Source: Klebsormidium nitens (Eukaryota; Streptophyta; Klebsormidiophyceae; Klebsormidiales; Klebsormidiaceae). Taken from it: a stretch of 64,000 nucleotides of DNA. The notes under the pieces are model-generated. The model made no database searches, was not told where the DNA came from, and saw only the letters and a list, made by a program, of their open reading frames with translations. Made by a program: the position numbers and the translations under genes. Positions 46,601 through 59,525 of the stretch are shown here, in pieces (the first letter of the stretch is position 1; every line of letters begins with the position of its first letter). The stretch spans positions 8,330 through 72,329 of the forward strand of contig DF237206.1 in NCBI GenBank assembly GCA_000708835.1, in the 5' to 3' direction.

Positions 46601-49600
46601 TTCTGTTGAAATATCCGGTTGCTCTCCCCAATTTTCCTATCCTACAAGCTTTAACTCGAGCTCTTCACCTATCGACAGACATTACAGGCAGCCTTGTTCA
46701 TTGTTGCTACTTTTATTACCGGTTCCCTTTGCCTCGGTACTCAAGTTGGGATATTCAAACAGGACGTCGGAGTTCCGATCGAACTCTCCTACAAACGCCT
46801 ACCCTTTTGAATATTGCAAAGTTAGGCAGTAGACGGTCTCGACCCTGGCATCTTTCTAAAAGACAGGCGCGTTCTACGGCCTCTATGCACCTCTATGCGC
46901 CTCTATGCAGGGGAAGACCATACAAGGTGCTGACATCGACTCTCTGGTCAAGCATATCGGCAAGAATTCTCGCAGCTAATAACGTATGGGAGCCTCTTTC
47001 GATTGTGTTCAGCTGAAAATGCGGGAATAGGGTAGAAAGAACAGCGGAAAAGGGAATTCAAACCCCTGCAAGCGGATGACGATTCCGCTCTTTTATTTAA
47101 CCCAACTATTCCGCCAACGAGCTGAGCCGAACTATGTGCTGAGCATATGCGTACTACAATCTTTCAAAACCAAAGGGGACCTCGTCTAACGAAAAGGACT
47201 GAGCGCGAGCATCTTTCCTCCCTGCAGAGCGTTCGTTGCAGGCATGATGATTCCCCACGACTCAGCCTATGCAGTGGCGTTAACGAGCAAGGTGGAGGAC
47301 TTCATTGCTGTCACCTTGCTCCCAGCCTACTTTGCAGTCTCCGGACTCAAGACCCAGGTGCGACACCCCTGGCATTGACAAGTCTGTTGAAGCGGCCCGT
47401 GTTTTTCCACTTTTGCAAACTACTGTTACCCCCTTCTCCAATTCCCCCTTCGACAAAGCCTGTCGATCGTAGTGTAAGCCGCACACCGGAGATCACGATC
47501 ATTGTGCAGGCTTGCCGCCAGTTCCCTCTTGAGGTTTTTGAGCTCCTTGCAAGACATACTGTGAGCAGCACACTGCATCCTACGCACCTACTCTCTTCAA
47601 CAAGATTCCTTGAAATGTTCTAGTGGTGGCGTCTTAAGCGGTTGGTGTCATTTGCAGATTGCGTCTATCAACTCCGGGAAGGCCGTGGTTGCCATGTTCG
47701 TCATCATTTTCGCGGCCTGCTTCGGCAAAATCGTGGCGTGTACCGCAGCAGCCTGCGCCTTCAAGATGCCCTTTCGCAAGAGTCTGGCGATCGGTCTGCT
47801 CATGAACTCCAAGGTGAGCGCCCCCAGAAGCACCGCTGAGTTGCACGCACGTGTGGGGAAAAGTTTCGGGCAAAGCGTAACGAAGTGAAGAAACCTGCGT
47901 GAACTGCTCAGACGTGTTCAAGAGTGTTGCCTATGTAGTTTCCTCCTTTACCAAAGTGCTGGGAGGCTTCCGTCGACTTGCTTCTGCAGATTTTTGCGCT
48001 TCGTTGCCCTGCTAATGCCTCTTGTAAGATTTGCAGGCGATGTTTCACTATTGGCATAGAGGACGAGAAGGTCGCTAGCGTAATCATACCAGAGCTTCGG
48101 GCTGGGCATCCACCAACGAGGCAGCAGCATTTTTGGATTACTAGACCCACGTTGATCCAGTATGAACGCAGCGGAACGGAAAGAATGCACTCTAATGGTG
48201 TCTGACGCCTTAAGTTACTTGTACCAGGGGCTGGTGGAGCTCATCGTGCTCAACGTGGGCCTCCAGGCGGGCGTGCTGGATCAGCAGCTGTTTGCAACGT
48301 TCGTCATCATGTGCCTCGTGACCACTTTCATGGCCACCCCCCTGTAAGCACTCCTTACTTGTTTGCCGGCCGCATCTGTGAAAGATACGCTCAGGCTCGT
48401 GATGCTTTTGTATTGCAGAGCCTTTCGTTTGTCAGAAGCTCAGTGCCGAGGAGTTCAACAAGACCTCAAAAGTTAGATGTAGAATGCTTTGGCAGCTCAT
48501 TTATGCGCTTTCTTTTGAACCGCGACTGTAAGGCCGGCCGTACCGATTCTCAGCATCTGGATATGAGAACACCGTCGCTACTTAGGGCCGGGCGCTTTAT
48601 CGACTCAAAATGAAACGGTCTGCATCTTGACAGGGACGTGAAAAGCAGAACAGGTTTTCCAAAACCAGTATATTCGTGTCCCATCATCCCTTACAATTCT
48701 AACAGGACGGTCCCAAATGGTTCAGACCGGACGGTTCTGAACGCTCATGACTCTCGTGCTCACTTTTTTTTGCAGGGTCATGTGGGTCTACCCCCCTGCC
48801 CGGTTCCAGAAGCAGACTCTTGCCCCGGCCCAGAAACTTCAAGCCGTGGCACTGGACCACAAACCGGTCCGCTTGCTGGCGTGTCTCTACGGCCGGAACG
48901 ACATCCCCGGAGCTGTTAAGATCACGGAGCTGGCAAAGGGCTCGGATCAGCAAAACCTCCGGGTGCACGCACTGCATCTTCAGGAGCTGTCGGAGCGGCC
49001 GTCGGCGATCCTGACAATGCAGCGGTGGGCTGGCAAGTAAGTGGATCTTCCATCTCAGATGACATTTATTATTTACAGCTGGCCGTGCAACTCATGCAAA
49101 GTGCAACTACTCCCTGTATCACATCTCCTCTGACGCCTCTACAATTTCAGGTTCCGGTCTCCAGGGGGAACCTGTCGTTTGAAAAGATAGATTCCTGCTT
49201 TGGACGATGATTACTGGGTTATTCTCTTAATCTCTGGACTCAATGGTGCCTCTCGGTCCTCCCCGTCTATAGTAGTCCCTTGGCGAGCAGAGTTATACCA
49301 CTCTTTGATCAAGCCGAAGCGGTAATCTACATAAAGAAGGGACGTGGCACTCTGTCAGAACCATAAGAGTCGTTCTTTCGCCCAGAAACACCATTTGTTC
49401 TCAAGCTCGCTTCAGATGGTCACACTCTATCCCTGTTTCCCGCAGGGTCTCACCGGCGTTCGGCATGACCAACGTCGGCCTCACGTTCAAGTCCTTCGGC
49501 GACCTCGACACCAAGGTGCCCGTCACCTCCTCGGTGGCGATCTCTTCCCTTACGAGCATGCACGAGGACATCACCGCAGCAGCAGCCCGCTCGCAGAGCA

Positions 49601-51427
49601 ACGTTATCCTGCTGCCCTACCAACCGGCGGGCGCCATCGGGAGGCTCCTCGACTTCCCAGGAGGCGGGTTGGATCAGGTGCGTGCAGTGCTTGTCAATCC
49701 TGTTACCGTCTGACCTCATCTTGGACTCCAATCTTTGGCGGACTCGTGAGAGGAGGTCGTTTATGCATCCTTGAACGGTGCATCCGTGCAGTAATTTGCT
49801 GTTCAGGCTCGTTGAGGTTGTTTTAGATTACTTTTGAGCGGTCAGTAAAAAGAATCATAAGCAGAGTTTCAGTTAAAAAGTGGCTCCTTAGAGCAGAGAC
49901 GTGAGGGAACAGTGAAGTCCCACTAGACTCAGCCTTGTCTGAGAGTGTGTTTTGTTGATATAAAACAAGCTAGACCTCTGACTGATTTCCTTCCTCTTTT
50001 GGCGGCCAGATCACGTCCCAGACCCTCAAGACCGCCCCCTGCACCGTCGCCCTCCTCGTGAATCGCACCGAAGCCGGCCCGACCTCCTCCCCGGTGATCT
50101 CCCCCGAGCGCTCCATCGAGAACGGCGTCACGCGGGCGGTTATGCTCTTCTTCGGCGGCCCCGACGACCGGGAGGCCCTGTCTCTGGCGGCGCGCATCGG
50201 CGGCCACCCGCAGGTCGAGCTTACCGTCATCCGCTTCCTGCCCAGCGAGGCCTGGGCGCTCGCGCTGCAGCAGAAGGCGGCCGCCAAGCAAGCGGAGGAG
50301 AAGCAGGAGTTGCTCGCTCGGCGCGCAAGCCAGGGAGACAGCGCCGGTGAAATCAGCTCGGGGGGATCCCCCGAGCAGAACGCCGAGGGCAAGAAGCCCG
50401 TCATCGAAGACGAAGTTGCGCCGGCGCCGAAGGCGGTGGAGTTGAAGGAGCTCGCGCGGCGGACCAACCTGGGTGCGGACGACCGGACGGCATCGGGGTC
50501 GTCCGAAGCGAGCGCGGTGTCCGTGGTGATCGACCGCCTGCAGCCGGACAAGGAGCGCGCGCTGGACGACGCGGCGCTCGCATTTTTGTACGCGGAGGCG
50601 AAGCGGGACCACTCGGAGGGGCGGCGCGTGCGCGCCAAGTTCGAGAACGTGGAGCTCGACCAGCAGAGCGTGTGGTCCGCAGTCAAGGTGAGTTGGAGAG
50701 AGTTGCATAGTAGTGTGTTTTGCTGTTTTCTTTGTGGGGTGGATGTCCCGAGCGGATTCCTCTTATGGTCGGGGTTGGACTTGTGTTGGGGGAATGCTGC
50801 CGACGAAGCCCGTGTGTTGCTTGTGTTCGCTATCATTCCTATGCTTTGACGCGTTGAAATTTTTTACTGCCGTATGAAGGGCTAATCTGTAGTCTAAATA
50901 CTAGCTTTGAGATGTGCCTGCTTCGTTTCCTTAGATTGATCTCTTCTGTGTGCAAGTTGATTCAGCTCCGTTCTGAAACTACTTGGAATCTTTTCCCTAC
51001 GAGAAAGCGTGGATTGATAAGGCGAACAAGGAGTCTTTTCAGTGTTATGTTTTAATTGGTCTTTTCTCGCTTGTTCAAACTGAGCGCCTAGAGTATCAGC
51101 TGTTTCAAGCGTACAGGAAAGTAGATTCTGCCGGTTAAACACACCATTCATTTTTGCCAGGCCATCAAGCTGCACCAGTACAACCTCATCGTCTTCGGCC
51201 GCAACCTCGTCCGCCCCCCTCCGATTCTGACGCCAGAGGACGAAGGCGCCACTCTCACCCGGGGAAACTCGTTCAAGTTGATTCGTGACAGCCTCAGCGC
51301 AGCTGCATCCGGTTGGACCAACACGGACGTCCGGCCGATGCTCGGCCCGGTGGCGGACAATCTGTTCAAGTCCGGCGTGATTGAGCAGGCTTCGCTGCTC
51401 GTTGTTCAGGATAGCGAGTCACGCTAG
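43677..51427 (+). CDS. CHX: CHX-type cation/H+ antiporter
   Basis: Fifteen exons: 43677-43830, 44178-44307, 44578-44745, 44969-45027, 45296-45346, 45778-45799, 46079-46195, 46431-46565, 47228-47357, 47658-47813, 48228-48343, 48776-49036, 49446-49677, 50010-50687, 51161-51427. They total 2676 bases (891 residues), in frame throughout. The first 412 residues are the Na+/H+ exchanger membrane domain, with family blocks [67 protein letters not shown] and [12 protein letters not shown]. The remainder is the cytosolic regulatory region with universal-stress-like folds ([39 protein letters not shown]). Plant CHX proteins exchange K+ or other monovalent cations for H+ at endomembranes or the plasma membrane. 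Length is near the family's usual 780-860; the excess is an A/E/K/G-rich linker in exon 50010-50687. Exon 45778-45799 is only 22 bases. The GC-rich exon 14 produces long antisense open frames that are not genes. Confidence 0.95.
47043..47115 (-). other. tRNA-like fold inside a CHX intron
   Basis: Read on the minus strand, 73 bases start GGCGGAATAG and end TTCCGCT. They form a 6-7 bp acceptor-like stem, a 5-bp anticodon-like stem (GCGGA/TCCGC) with seven-base loop ATCGTCA, and a 5-bp T-like arm with loop TTTGAAT. The D-arm is weak, and the base after the would-be CGT anticodon is C where a purine is normal. It is more likely a decayed tRNA-derived element, perhaps of organelle origin, or chance, than a working tRNA. 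Confidence 0.2.
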
Positions 51428-53232
51428 AGACTCTACGGAAGGACTGTCATGTGCTTGACGCTTTTCGTCTCTTTAACCAATTGTGCAAAAGCAGAATGCA
51501 GCAGCAGATACAAACGAGCATTGTGCAAGGAACATAGGTCGGACATGCCCCAAGGACCGCCTGTACTTTGCCAGCGAAAGCGGGTAGGATATTATTCGCA
51601 AGAATTACGTTCTAGTTGATTAGTGTCGGATTAATCTCATTTGGAACACCCTTGCTTCTCGGGAGTTGAGCAACAGGAGCTGAAGGCTTTGTTATCGGAG
51701 CAGGGTTTGTTGCTTTCACAGATTCTTTCAAGGTATCCTCTCTACAGTAGTTTGCAGTCTCCCGGAGTTGCCAACTGTATATAGCGGCTGTAACAAGACT
51801 CGTTAAGACCCCTTGGATTATATCCGCGAGCTTGAAACGCGTTAATTCAAAGCTTTCTTGAATCCACGCCCAAAACAGGCAAGCGGGATAACTGCATGGC
51901 AGTCGATATAAAGTCGCACGTCTGTCCATCAAATTACGCATGATGGAGAAATTGTGGTCCGCTTCACTCGATCTATCGCTGCACTGCACAGACACTTCAC
52001 ACCGCTGTGGAAATTTGAATTCTCTATAGCTGGGCAACCGCGACGTTAGTACACACTGACATTGTACCACATTAGTACACACTGATCGTACCAACTTGAT
52101 GGCCGCAACGTCGAGGTACATTGAATACCGACTTGATTAATAAAGCTAGCTTGGAACACGATCATGCTCGACAATGCCTGGTAGGAGATCCGCGATCGAC
52201 ATAAGCTTTACCGTTTAGTATGCGCTTTCGCCTGCATGTTACTTTCCTCTTAGGAAAGAGAAATGTAGGTCTAATCGATTATGCGGCTACAAGTTGCATC
52301 ATATAATCGTTCAATCGTTGTCATGCCGTGATATATCGTTGCTGTAAGGGCTCGACCCTAAGCTACTTTTGTTCCCCACACCTAGTTCCAGCCTGCCGCT
52401 CTAGGGTGATCCCCCTGAGCCTGAGCTTCAGAACGCTGCATATCTGCTAACAGGCGTGCGCTTGATATTTGCGCGCCGCCGTTACGATCATAATTCAACC
52501 GTATGACTACATATTTCGGCGGTTGATAACCGCGTCCAGTCACGGCGGTAATGCGACATCGACTACACGCGACTTGTAGACTTCCTAGGCTAGCTGTAGA
52601 CTCAGACTACTAGTGTAGACTTCGCGCGATACCACTAGATCGTAGTGACTCGACTTCGACTCTAGACTCGACTCAGATATTCCGACGACAGCGAGTATAA
52701 CCTAGGAACATTCGACTCATTCGCCAACTTTGTGCGAGCTGTGTTTTGGAGACATCAGCGCTCCCTTGGGATCATAGATGATGTGTATGATGCATATGAG
52801 TGACATGAGATGCCATGTATTCTTCTTTTAGCCGAGTGCGCCGAGACTTGTCTGGTATGTTATCGACATGTTACCGCAACGACCCAGGACCGCGTGACAT
52901 CGTTGCAATCGGAACCGCGGCCAATTATAAGAGCACCAACTGCGGAAAGCCTACCTACGCAATCATTTGCAGCCATGCATGACCAGTGACTGCACTTACG
53001 AGGGTCCGGCTTGTACTGTAGCTTAAAACGGCGCCCCTTAATTCGTGACCTAGGTGACCGATTGTAAGTGATGCTCAACATTGGCAGAAGAACCTGTGGC
53101 GTCATGTGACCCCATTTTGCCTGCAGGTAATTGTACATGCCGATGCTCAAAGTCACGCCCGCCAGCTCATTAGGGACCTTGTACGTCACGCCGATAAGAA
53201 CAGGATGTCCCAACCCGTGACCAGCTCTTACC
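51428..53232. other. intergenic between convergent genes
   Basis: The stretch lies between the CHX stop codon (+) and the AP-3 beta stop codon (-). The stretch at 52550-52690 is unusually rich in GTAGAC/CGACT/CTAGAC strings. Open frames on either strand, such as a minus-strand one at 51612-52121, have no recognisable domain. Confidence 0.5.
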
Positions 53233-56200
53233 TCACTTTTGGAAGTCACTCACTCTTAGCGAGCCTAGCCAACTCTCAAGATCGTTTGCGGACAGCAGAT
53301 CGCCTACAAAATTCCCAGCGCTTTTGCTGGGTTTCCCTCCTGTCAAAGCTTCCTGCCCCTCATTTGAAGAGGCCGCGTCCTTAGGAAGCAATTTCTGTTC
53401 CGTTCCGCCGTCATAGGCGCCATTCGCGGTCCGACCTTGCCGTACAACATTGGGATCCGACGACTGCCCTGAATCTAAGCTTCGCTCCAGGAACGAAGCA
53501 CGCACGGACGGTTCCACACCCTCCTCTTTGGATCCATGACCAGCTTCGGACGTAGGGTACCCTTCGCTTTCGGACGCACCACTCCCGGAACCCGAATCCC
53601 CGTCCGAAGACTCGTAACTCCCGCTATACTCCGAGCTCTCGCTGCGCAACTCATCCGAAACTTGTCGCGTTTCTCCTACCATCTCGCTCCCGTCTTTCCC
53701 GTCCGTTCCGATTCCGTAAGCCTCGCGCGGCGCCCCAATCTCCGGCAAAGCTTGGTACCCCGGGGCAGTATGGTTCGCCTCGTGGGACATGGTTCCAACC
53801 AAAAACGCGGACCGGTCGGGAGCAATCTCCGGGGGCCTCGAGGCGGGTTTCGGCCGGAGCAACAAGTTCCGGACCACTTCTTGGTCCGCTAACCGGTCTT
53901 GGTCATCGTTAACCCTGCCACTAACCTGGCCCCTGAAATCCTGGTCATTCTCTTTCCCATCGGATCCTAAGCCTGCGCCCAGCTCCAAAGGCTGTTTCTC
54001 AATCTCGGACGACGCCGTCGGGGGAGGTTGGGATTCGCTAGGGGTGCGCTCAGTCGGAAAGGCTAAGTCGTGCGCGTTTAAAAGGCGCCGGAGAAAGCGG
54101 GCCCTGTCCCGAATGTCGACGCTGCTGTCGTACTTGGCAAGGGTGAACGCGTGGTGCAAGAGGAGCCGTTCGTGGGGCCTCTGCCCTTCCGATAGGCTGA
54201 GCCAGTACTTTGAGGCGAGCTCCAGAACCTGCAAAGCGAAACCGGAACATCGGGTCACTTTCCGTTGAGATGCCCAGATCCAGGCGTGGTTCCAATCATC
54301 CCAGAAGAAGAGCTAAGATCATGCCGAAAGAATACTTGCGAGGGAACGTCGAATTCCTCGAGGCTCTCCACAGTCGTGTTGCATTAATAAGAAGGAAAGA
54401 AGAAAAGGAAAGCAGAAAAGGGCAGAACAGAAAAGGGCAGAAAACGTTCTCTGAGAGATTTCTGAGATTCTACAGTGGGCTTGACTCATTCGTGGCGCAA
54501 GCTAGCTGTAAATCCTTGGCTCCTCGAACCAGTAAACAGCCGGCCGTGCACTCTTTTCATTCTGCAAGAAACGGCTTCATCTTGGGCTTTCGGAAGACGC
54601 GTCTTGCGTGATTCTCAGCGTGATGAAAGTGATTCGGTTGGCCACAGCAACCGTGGGAAGTCGAGCTTGACAGAATGTAATCAGACGAACTGCTCAGAAA
54701 GCAATCTCTTCCATCACCAATCAATTCAAGCACAGCAGCAGCCCGAGTCGCGCTGGCAACGAGATGATCGAAGTAGCGTCACAACCGTTCATTCTTCGAA
54801 TAAAGGAGGAACTTGCAAAACGCACAAGAGGTGCAGATTTTCATTCAACCGAGCAATTATTTCTTATCTTGCACGCCAACGATCGGGCTAAACTGTCACT
54901 CTATGAGTTGAACGATGTCGACGGGAACGGTTCCACGTCCCTTAATCTCAAACAATTGTTGATCTTCCTTTTCGAAATCTCGATTTGGAGAACTTTCGGA
55001 GCATCATGACACGTTGACACGTAACAGCAAGTCCTCACCGCCAGCTTAACCACGTCCTCTTCGGCGGCAAATCTCCCGACCACAAACCTTAGAACCACGG
55101 GCGTAACCCGCTCCCAAACCCCTTCCCGTCCGCACAGATCCGCCAGGAGCGCCAAAACCGCCGCTCGCGCTTCCGAAACCTCGATTCGTTCGAGGCCGGT
55201 AACCAGCTCCACAGCCGCAAAATCGAACTCCTCCGGACGGGTCCGGATCAGCCCGCACAGTACGGACACGCTCTCGGACACCACGAGTTCGTTTCCCGGG
55301 GGGCTGCCGAGCGCTGTCCGCGTCTGGGAAACGGACCCCCCCAGCGGGGCAGATGCGGCTGAGACGATCCCCGCCCGAGAGGCGTTCTGTAACATCGAGT
55401 GCGGTGCGTTTCCCAACGGAGCTTCCGTTCTTTGCGACGCATCCGTTCCGCTGCCTTTCGACGGAACACTTGGAACAGCGCCCCCCGGTTCACTTCTTCC
55501 GGCCGAGCTCGCCTCGCCGTTCCGTTCCGTTTCCCCCTGCCCCTCAGCGGACTCGCTCCGTCCGGAGCCGGACGGACGGTCCGTACCGGTCGCCTTTTGC
55601 TCTCCGGACAGAGCCAGACTTAGTAGGCCCCGTACGCACCGGACTGCAACGGTGGGTACCTGGCGGGCCAGCTTCCCGAGCGCGCGGACGACGGACGCGA
55701 CGAACGCGGCGTCCGCATCGGTGACGTAGACCTGCGAAAACGGTCAAAGCTTTGTTGCATTTGAGGACTCTGGACAGATTCTGCTTCTTGTGCTTTCGTT
55801 CTTCTTTGCCTTCGGTAAGGTATGACTCTCTCAACATCTCATCGCGGGGCTTCGGAGCAGGCTGGCCGCTAAGGCACGTCTGCTCAGCCCCTACTAAATC
55901 AAATCACGACGAGTCACACCTTTCTCACTTTTCAAGAAGTAAGACGAATGTTTGCGTAATCTTGTTCTTACCTTTCACTGGGCTTCGTAACATACTAGAT
56001 ACAAGCATTAACCTAACCTTCCCTACTCGAGGCGCAACGACTTACGGCCATTTAGAACCAAAGGCCTGTGGGCGGACAGATTGTACTTGAAAAGTGCTTT
56101 CAGCATGCCCTAGATAGCGGTTCGAAAAGAGGACACGTCGAAAAGGGGTTCTCAGAATATTGGTGGTAACACGCTGGCCAGCCTATATAAGCAAGCTAAA

Positions 56201-59200
56201 CAATCCTGCTGCCTTGAGTCGCCACACTGTCTTTCTTCGTCTTGACCACATTCCCACGACAAGCTCTTGATTCTAAATGACGCACAGCAGCTTGCCTCAC
56301 CTGTAGCTCCTTCAGAACCGAGTTCACGCTCCCCTCTCCCGCCACGGTAGTCAATACCTCCAGCTTCAGCTTCCGCACAAACAGGGGGTCCCCCGCCCTC
56401 ACAAAGAACCGCCGGACCTCCCCCCGAAAGAGAGACGGGCGCTCCCGGGCCATAGTCGCGATCGCGCTTAGCGCTAGGTATTGCGTCTCCCGGGGGGATG
56501 ACCTCAGCAGGAACGTCAGCGGTTTCACGACCCGGGGCAACTCTTCCGGGAGGGCCAGATGCCAGTGCAGAACGGCGGCCCCCAAAACCACCCCGCTGTT
56601 GCGACTGGTCAGCAGGGGGGAGGAGCAGTACAGCAGGAGGCGCAGCTCGGGGGGTACGGAATCGTTGGCGCCGGCACCCCCCTGGAAAGAAAGTTCCGGC
56701 GCAGTGGCTTCGTGTAATGAGTCCGGCCTGACGATTGCCGGCAGGGGGTCCGGTACGCCCGCGTAACCAACCCCCCGAGGCTCTCCACCGCCTTCGAAGT
56801 AGAAGCTCTCAACAGACGCAGATTCGGACGGAGCCGAAACCGCGCTACTCCTTCGCCGGTCCAGGGGTTCCCGGTTTGCGAAGTTGCCGTCAAGCTTTTC
56901 TCCACGGGTTGTTGTGCGACCCCTCGAAGTGCCTGGTCCATCCATACTCCGACCTTCAACCCCGCCTTGCCGATGCGTCTCACCTTCTGGAGCCCCATCA
57001 TTTCTCACTTCGTTCACACCCGTCTTGGAGCCTCCCTCGCCATCACGCCCCTCCCTTCCATCGCCTAACCCGCTTCTTAACCCGTCTCTGACCACACTTC
57101 CCAAGGAACTCCCAACCCGCTCCTGACCGGCTTCTCCCGATTCGGGGGGGTGGGGAAACATGACCCGGGCGCACCGCAGCAGGGCATCCAGCACGACGAT
57201 CTGCCCCCACTCCTCGAGGTCCGGCAGCATTTGGCACAGCCGCGGAAAGTGCCGAGCGAACGCGCCGAGCGTGTCTGGGGCGACGGAGCGCAGGGCCGCG
57301 GCGGCGGAGCCGACGACGGACGGGGACGCGTCGCCCAGGAGGGTGGTCAGGACGGCCTGCGGGGAGGATGACGTCAGCAGAGGGACGATGACGTCAGCAG
57401 AGTTGTCGCCGACTAGTTTCAACCCTCCTTTTGAGTTTTGCTCTTGATTGGCTTATCCCGCGGACAGGTAAGGGACTATGAATGAAGGCAAGCTTTGGCT
57501 CAGGAGGGCAGTGAGATGGTTATGAAGAACGAGACTTGTCCAGGTCGGTTTTTGTTTGGAAATTTACCAGAAAATAATATGCGAAGCGAGGACCTCTGGA
57601 CGTGTCGTCTGACCGGACATGAGGTGGCATCGACCACAGCACATTGCCAAGTAAAGAACAGCTGATGGATTCGCAGTAAATGTTGTATCGGCTCACTAAC
57701 ATACTGACGTCAGTACGTTTCATATTGTTTTACCACAAGTACCACCCCCAGCCAGCTTTACACTTGCTTTCCTGACGTCAGTGGTTTACTGCAAAACAAC
57801 AGTTAACCCTTACACTATCATCAGTATCACTGATCAATGGTGCCACGTTTGAATACTAACTTAGACTTGGCCTTACCTCCATCGGAGGCCCATATTGGAC
57901 AGGGTCGAGGGAGTGAAGCTTGAGCACCGCGTGTGCTGCGCACCGGCGCACATATGCGGAGGCATCCCTGGAGCATTTCTGAAATCACAAACATGGAAAC
58001 ATTTTGTTGGTGACACCTTTTTTGTGGACACTGATGAAAACCCCAACACACAACGAGAGACATGCTTTCAAGCGACAGCAGTGGACTCGGGCTGCCAGTA
58101 TTTCGACACCACCAGACGAAAGAGACATCTCTCAACTCAGATGGATGAGCGCAGTTCATCGACGCATGGGAATGCATCCATACTTATCTCCACAGGCACA
58201 AGTGCAATACTTACTAACCAGAATAGCAAGCGCGAGCAAGCGCAGACGGAATCAGGCTCACTTGAACAGCAAGCACGGCCAGAGGCGCCGCCACTCTAAC
58301 CCGGATGCCAGTCAGGGCGCGAAGAGCCAAGGCCCTCACGGTGGGGTCTGGGTTTGAGAGGTCCTTCTGGAGTGTGTTGATTGCTAGAAGGGCCTCGTCG
58401 GGTTTCTTCTCCGCATAGTGCACGAGATACATGTACACCAGCTTCTTGACTTCCAGGGACGGGGTGGCGACGTTCTTAACGACCTGGGAGAGACGTGACA
58501 TTCTTGTTTGGTGAAAGCTTTGGTTTTCTGATTCAGAAACTATTTTTGAATATGGATTCTGCACGAGCGCAAGGAAGCTTTAGGAGCGGAAGAATATGAA
58601 GTGCTGAAAACCAGATGGCGATACTGAAGTCTGGCTAAAGCTTCATGAAGTGAATCAGCGGAGAAGGAGACCGCTGCTCGTGGAGCATTCAGATCAAAAA
58701 GTAGACTCTCTCTATGCAGAACATACCCAACCGACTCTAAGACTTCCCCAGTCAGTGGGATTCCTCAAAAGGCATTTGACGCATCTTCTAATCACCTCCC
58801 AGTGTTTGGCTGGCACCACCGTCCGTTTCTGCGAATTTTGGCATCTGGACTCTGAACCAAAGGGCGCAAAAGCAATCACGCATCCACGCTGATCGCACAG
58901 TCCTCTTGCGATTGCACCATTAGACACACAAATTACTACGCAATTGGAGGACTCACGGAATGCACCATACACAAGAGGCCAGTTGATTGTTCTTGATACT
59001 GGTCATTCCTCGCAAAGGCTTCCCCTCTCGTAAGGAGATAAGGCATAAAGAAGGAGACAGACGATGCTCTTGACATCACTAAAAGATACTCAAATCAGTG
59101 GCATACTTTGTCATAAGGATAACGAGATCACACCATCAACGAAAAGTTTCAGAATGCTTGTCCTGGAACGAACATTAACCTTCTGTGCAGATTCTATCTA

Positions 59201-59525
59201 GTCCCTGACACTTGTCCAAGCGGGGGCACAAACAAACACTTCATCCTAAAGAGGTTCAAAAAGAGGTTGAAAAAGTCACACCACCACCAAAGCACACCTG
59301 AGGAAAGTACTCCGACACATCTTTGCCAAGATTGATCAGCGCAATCGTGCGCTTGAGCCCTTCAACTTTTTCCTCGACGTAGCGGCTTTCCAGAAGGGGC
59401 GGAATTGCCCTCTCCTCCGGTTCATCGATATACGCAGCATCCGAACCGACCCGGCTGAGCAGAGATCCGGCCCGCAAGAGGGACAAGGCCGCTGCATTGC
59501 CCGCGGAGCTGGTCCAAGCTTGCAT
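53233..59525 (-). CDS. AP3B: AP-3 complex subunit beta (beta-adaptin 3)
   Basis: Exons from the 5' end: 59525-59298, 58483-58262, 57978-57877, 57356-56301, 55731-55039, 54228-53233. All junctions are phase 0; total 3297 bases (1098 residues). The N-terminus matches AP-3 beta rather than AP-1/2/4: VGSDAAYIDEPEERAIPPLL, EGLKRTIALINLGKDVSEYF, VVKNVATPSLEVKKLVYMYL, YAEKKPDEALLAINTLQKDL and YVRRCAAHAVLKLHSL. This is the armadillo-like adaptin trunk; LEEWGQIVVLDALLRCARV and SPRETQYLALSAIATMARER continue it. AP-3 sorts cargo from the Golgi/endosomes to vacuoles. Three low-complexity acidic or Ser-rich insertions break the trunk (in exons 4, 5 and 6). The last contains SESSEYSGSYESSDGDSGSG, like the phosphorylated hinge of animal AP-3 beta. 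The stop at 53233 follows a donor-like AGA/GTGAGT, so an alternative longer C-terminus is possible. Confidence 0.93.
57368..57780. promoter_or_regulatory. cluster of four TGACGTCA palindromes in AP-3 beta intron 3
   Basis: TGACGTCA, the full CRE/C-box palindrome bound by plant bZIP factors (known), occurs at 57369-57376, 57389-57396, 57705-57712 and 57773-57780. The first two sit in a 20-base tandem duplication containing GATGACGTCAGCAGAG. All four lie in one intron of about 520 bases. Whether this is an intronic regulatory element is inference. Confidence 0.45.

Noticed and set aside
49929-50836. Two long minus-strand open frames (259 and 288 residues)
   Set aside because: They are antisense shadows of the GC-rich CHX exon 50010-50687.
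51612-52121. 169-residue minus-strand open frame
   Set aside because: It has no domain, no splice partners and atypical composition for a gene of this genome.
56196-57422. Reading the AP-3 beta exon back to 57422 as a separate gene start
   Set aside because: The stretch 57357-57422 is intron, a tandem repeat ending in a good acceptor; conservation begins at AVLTTLLGD.
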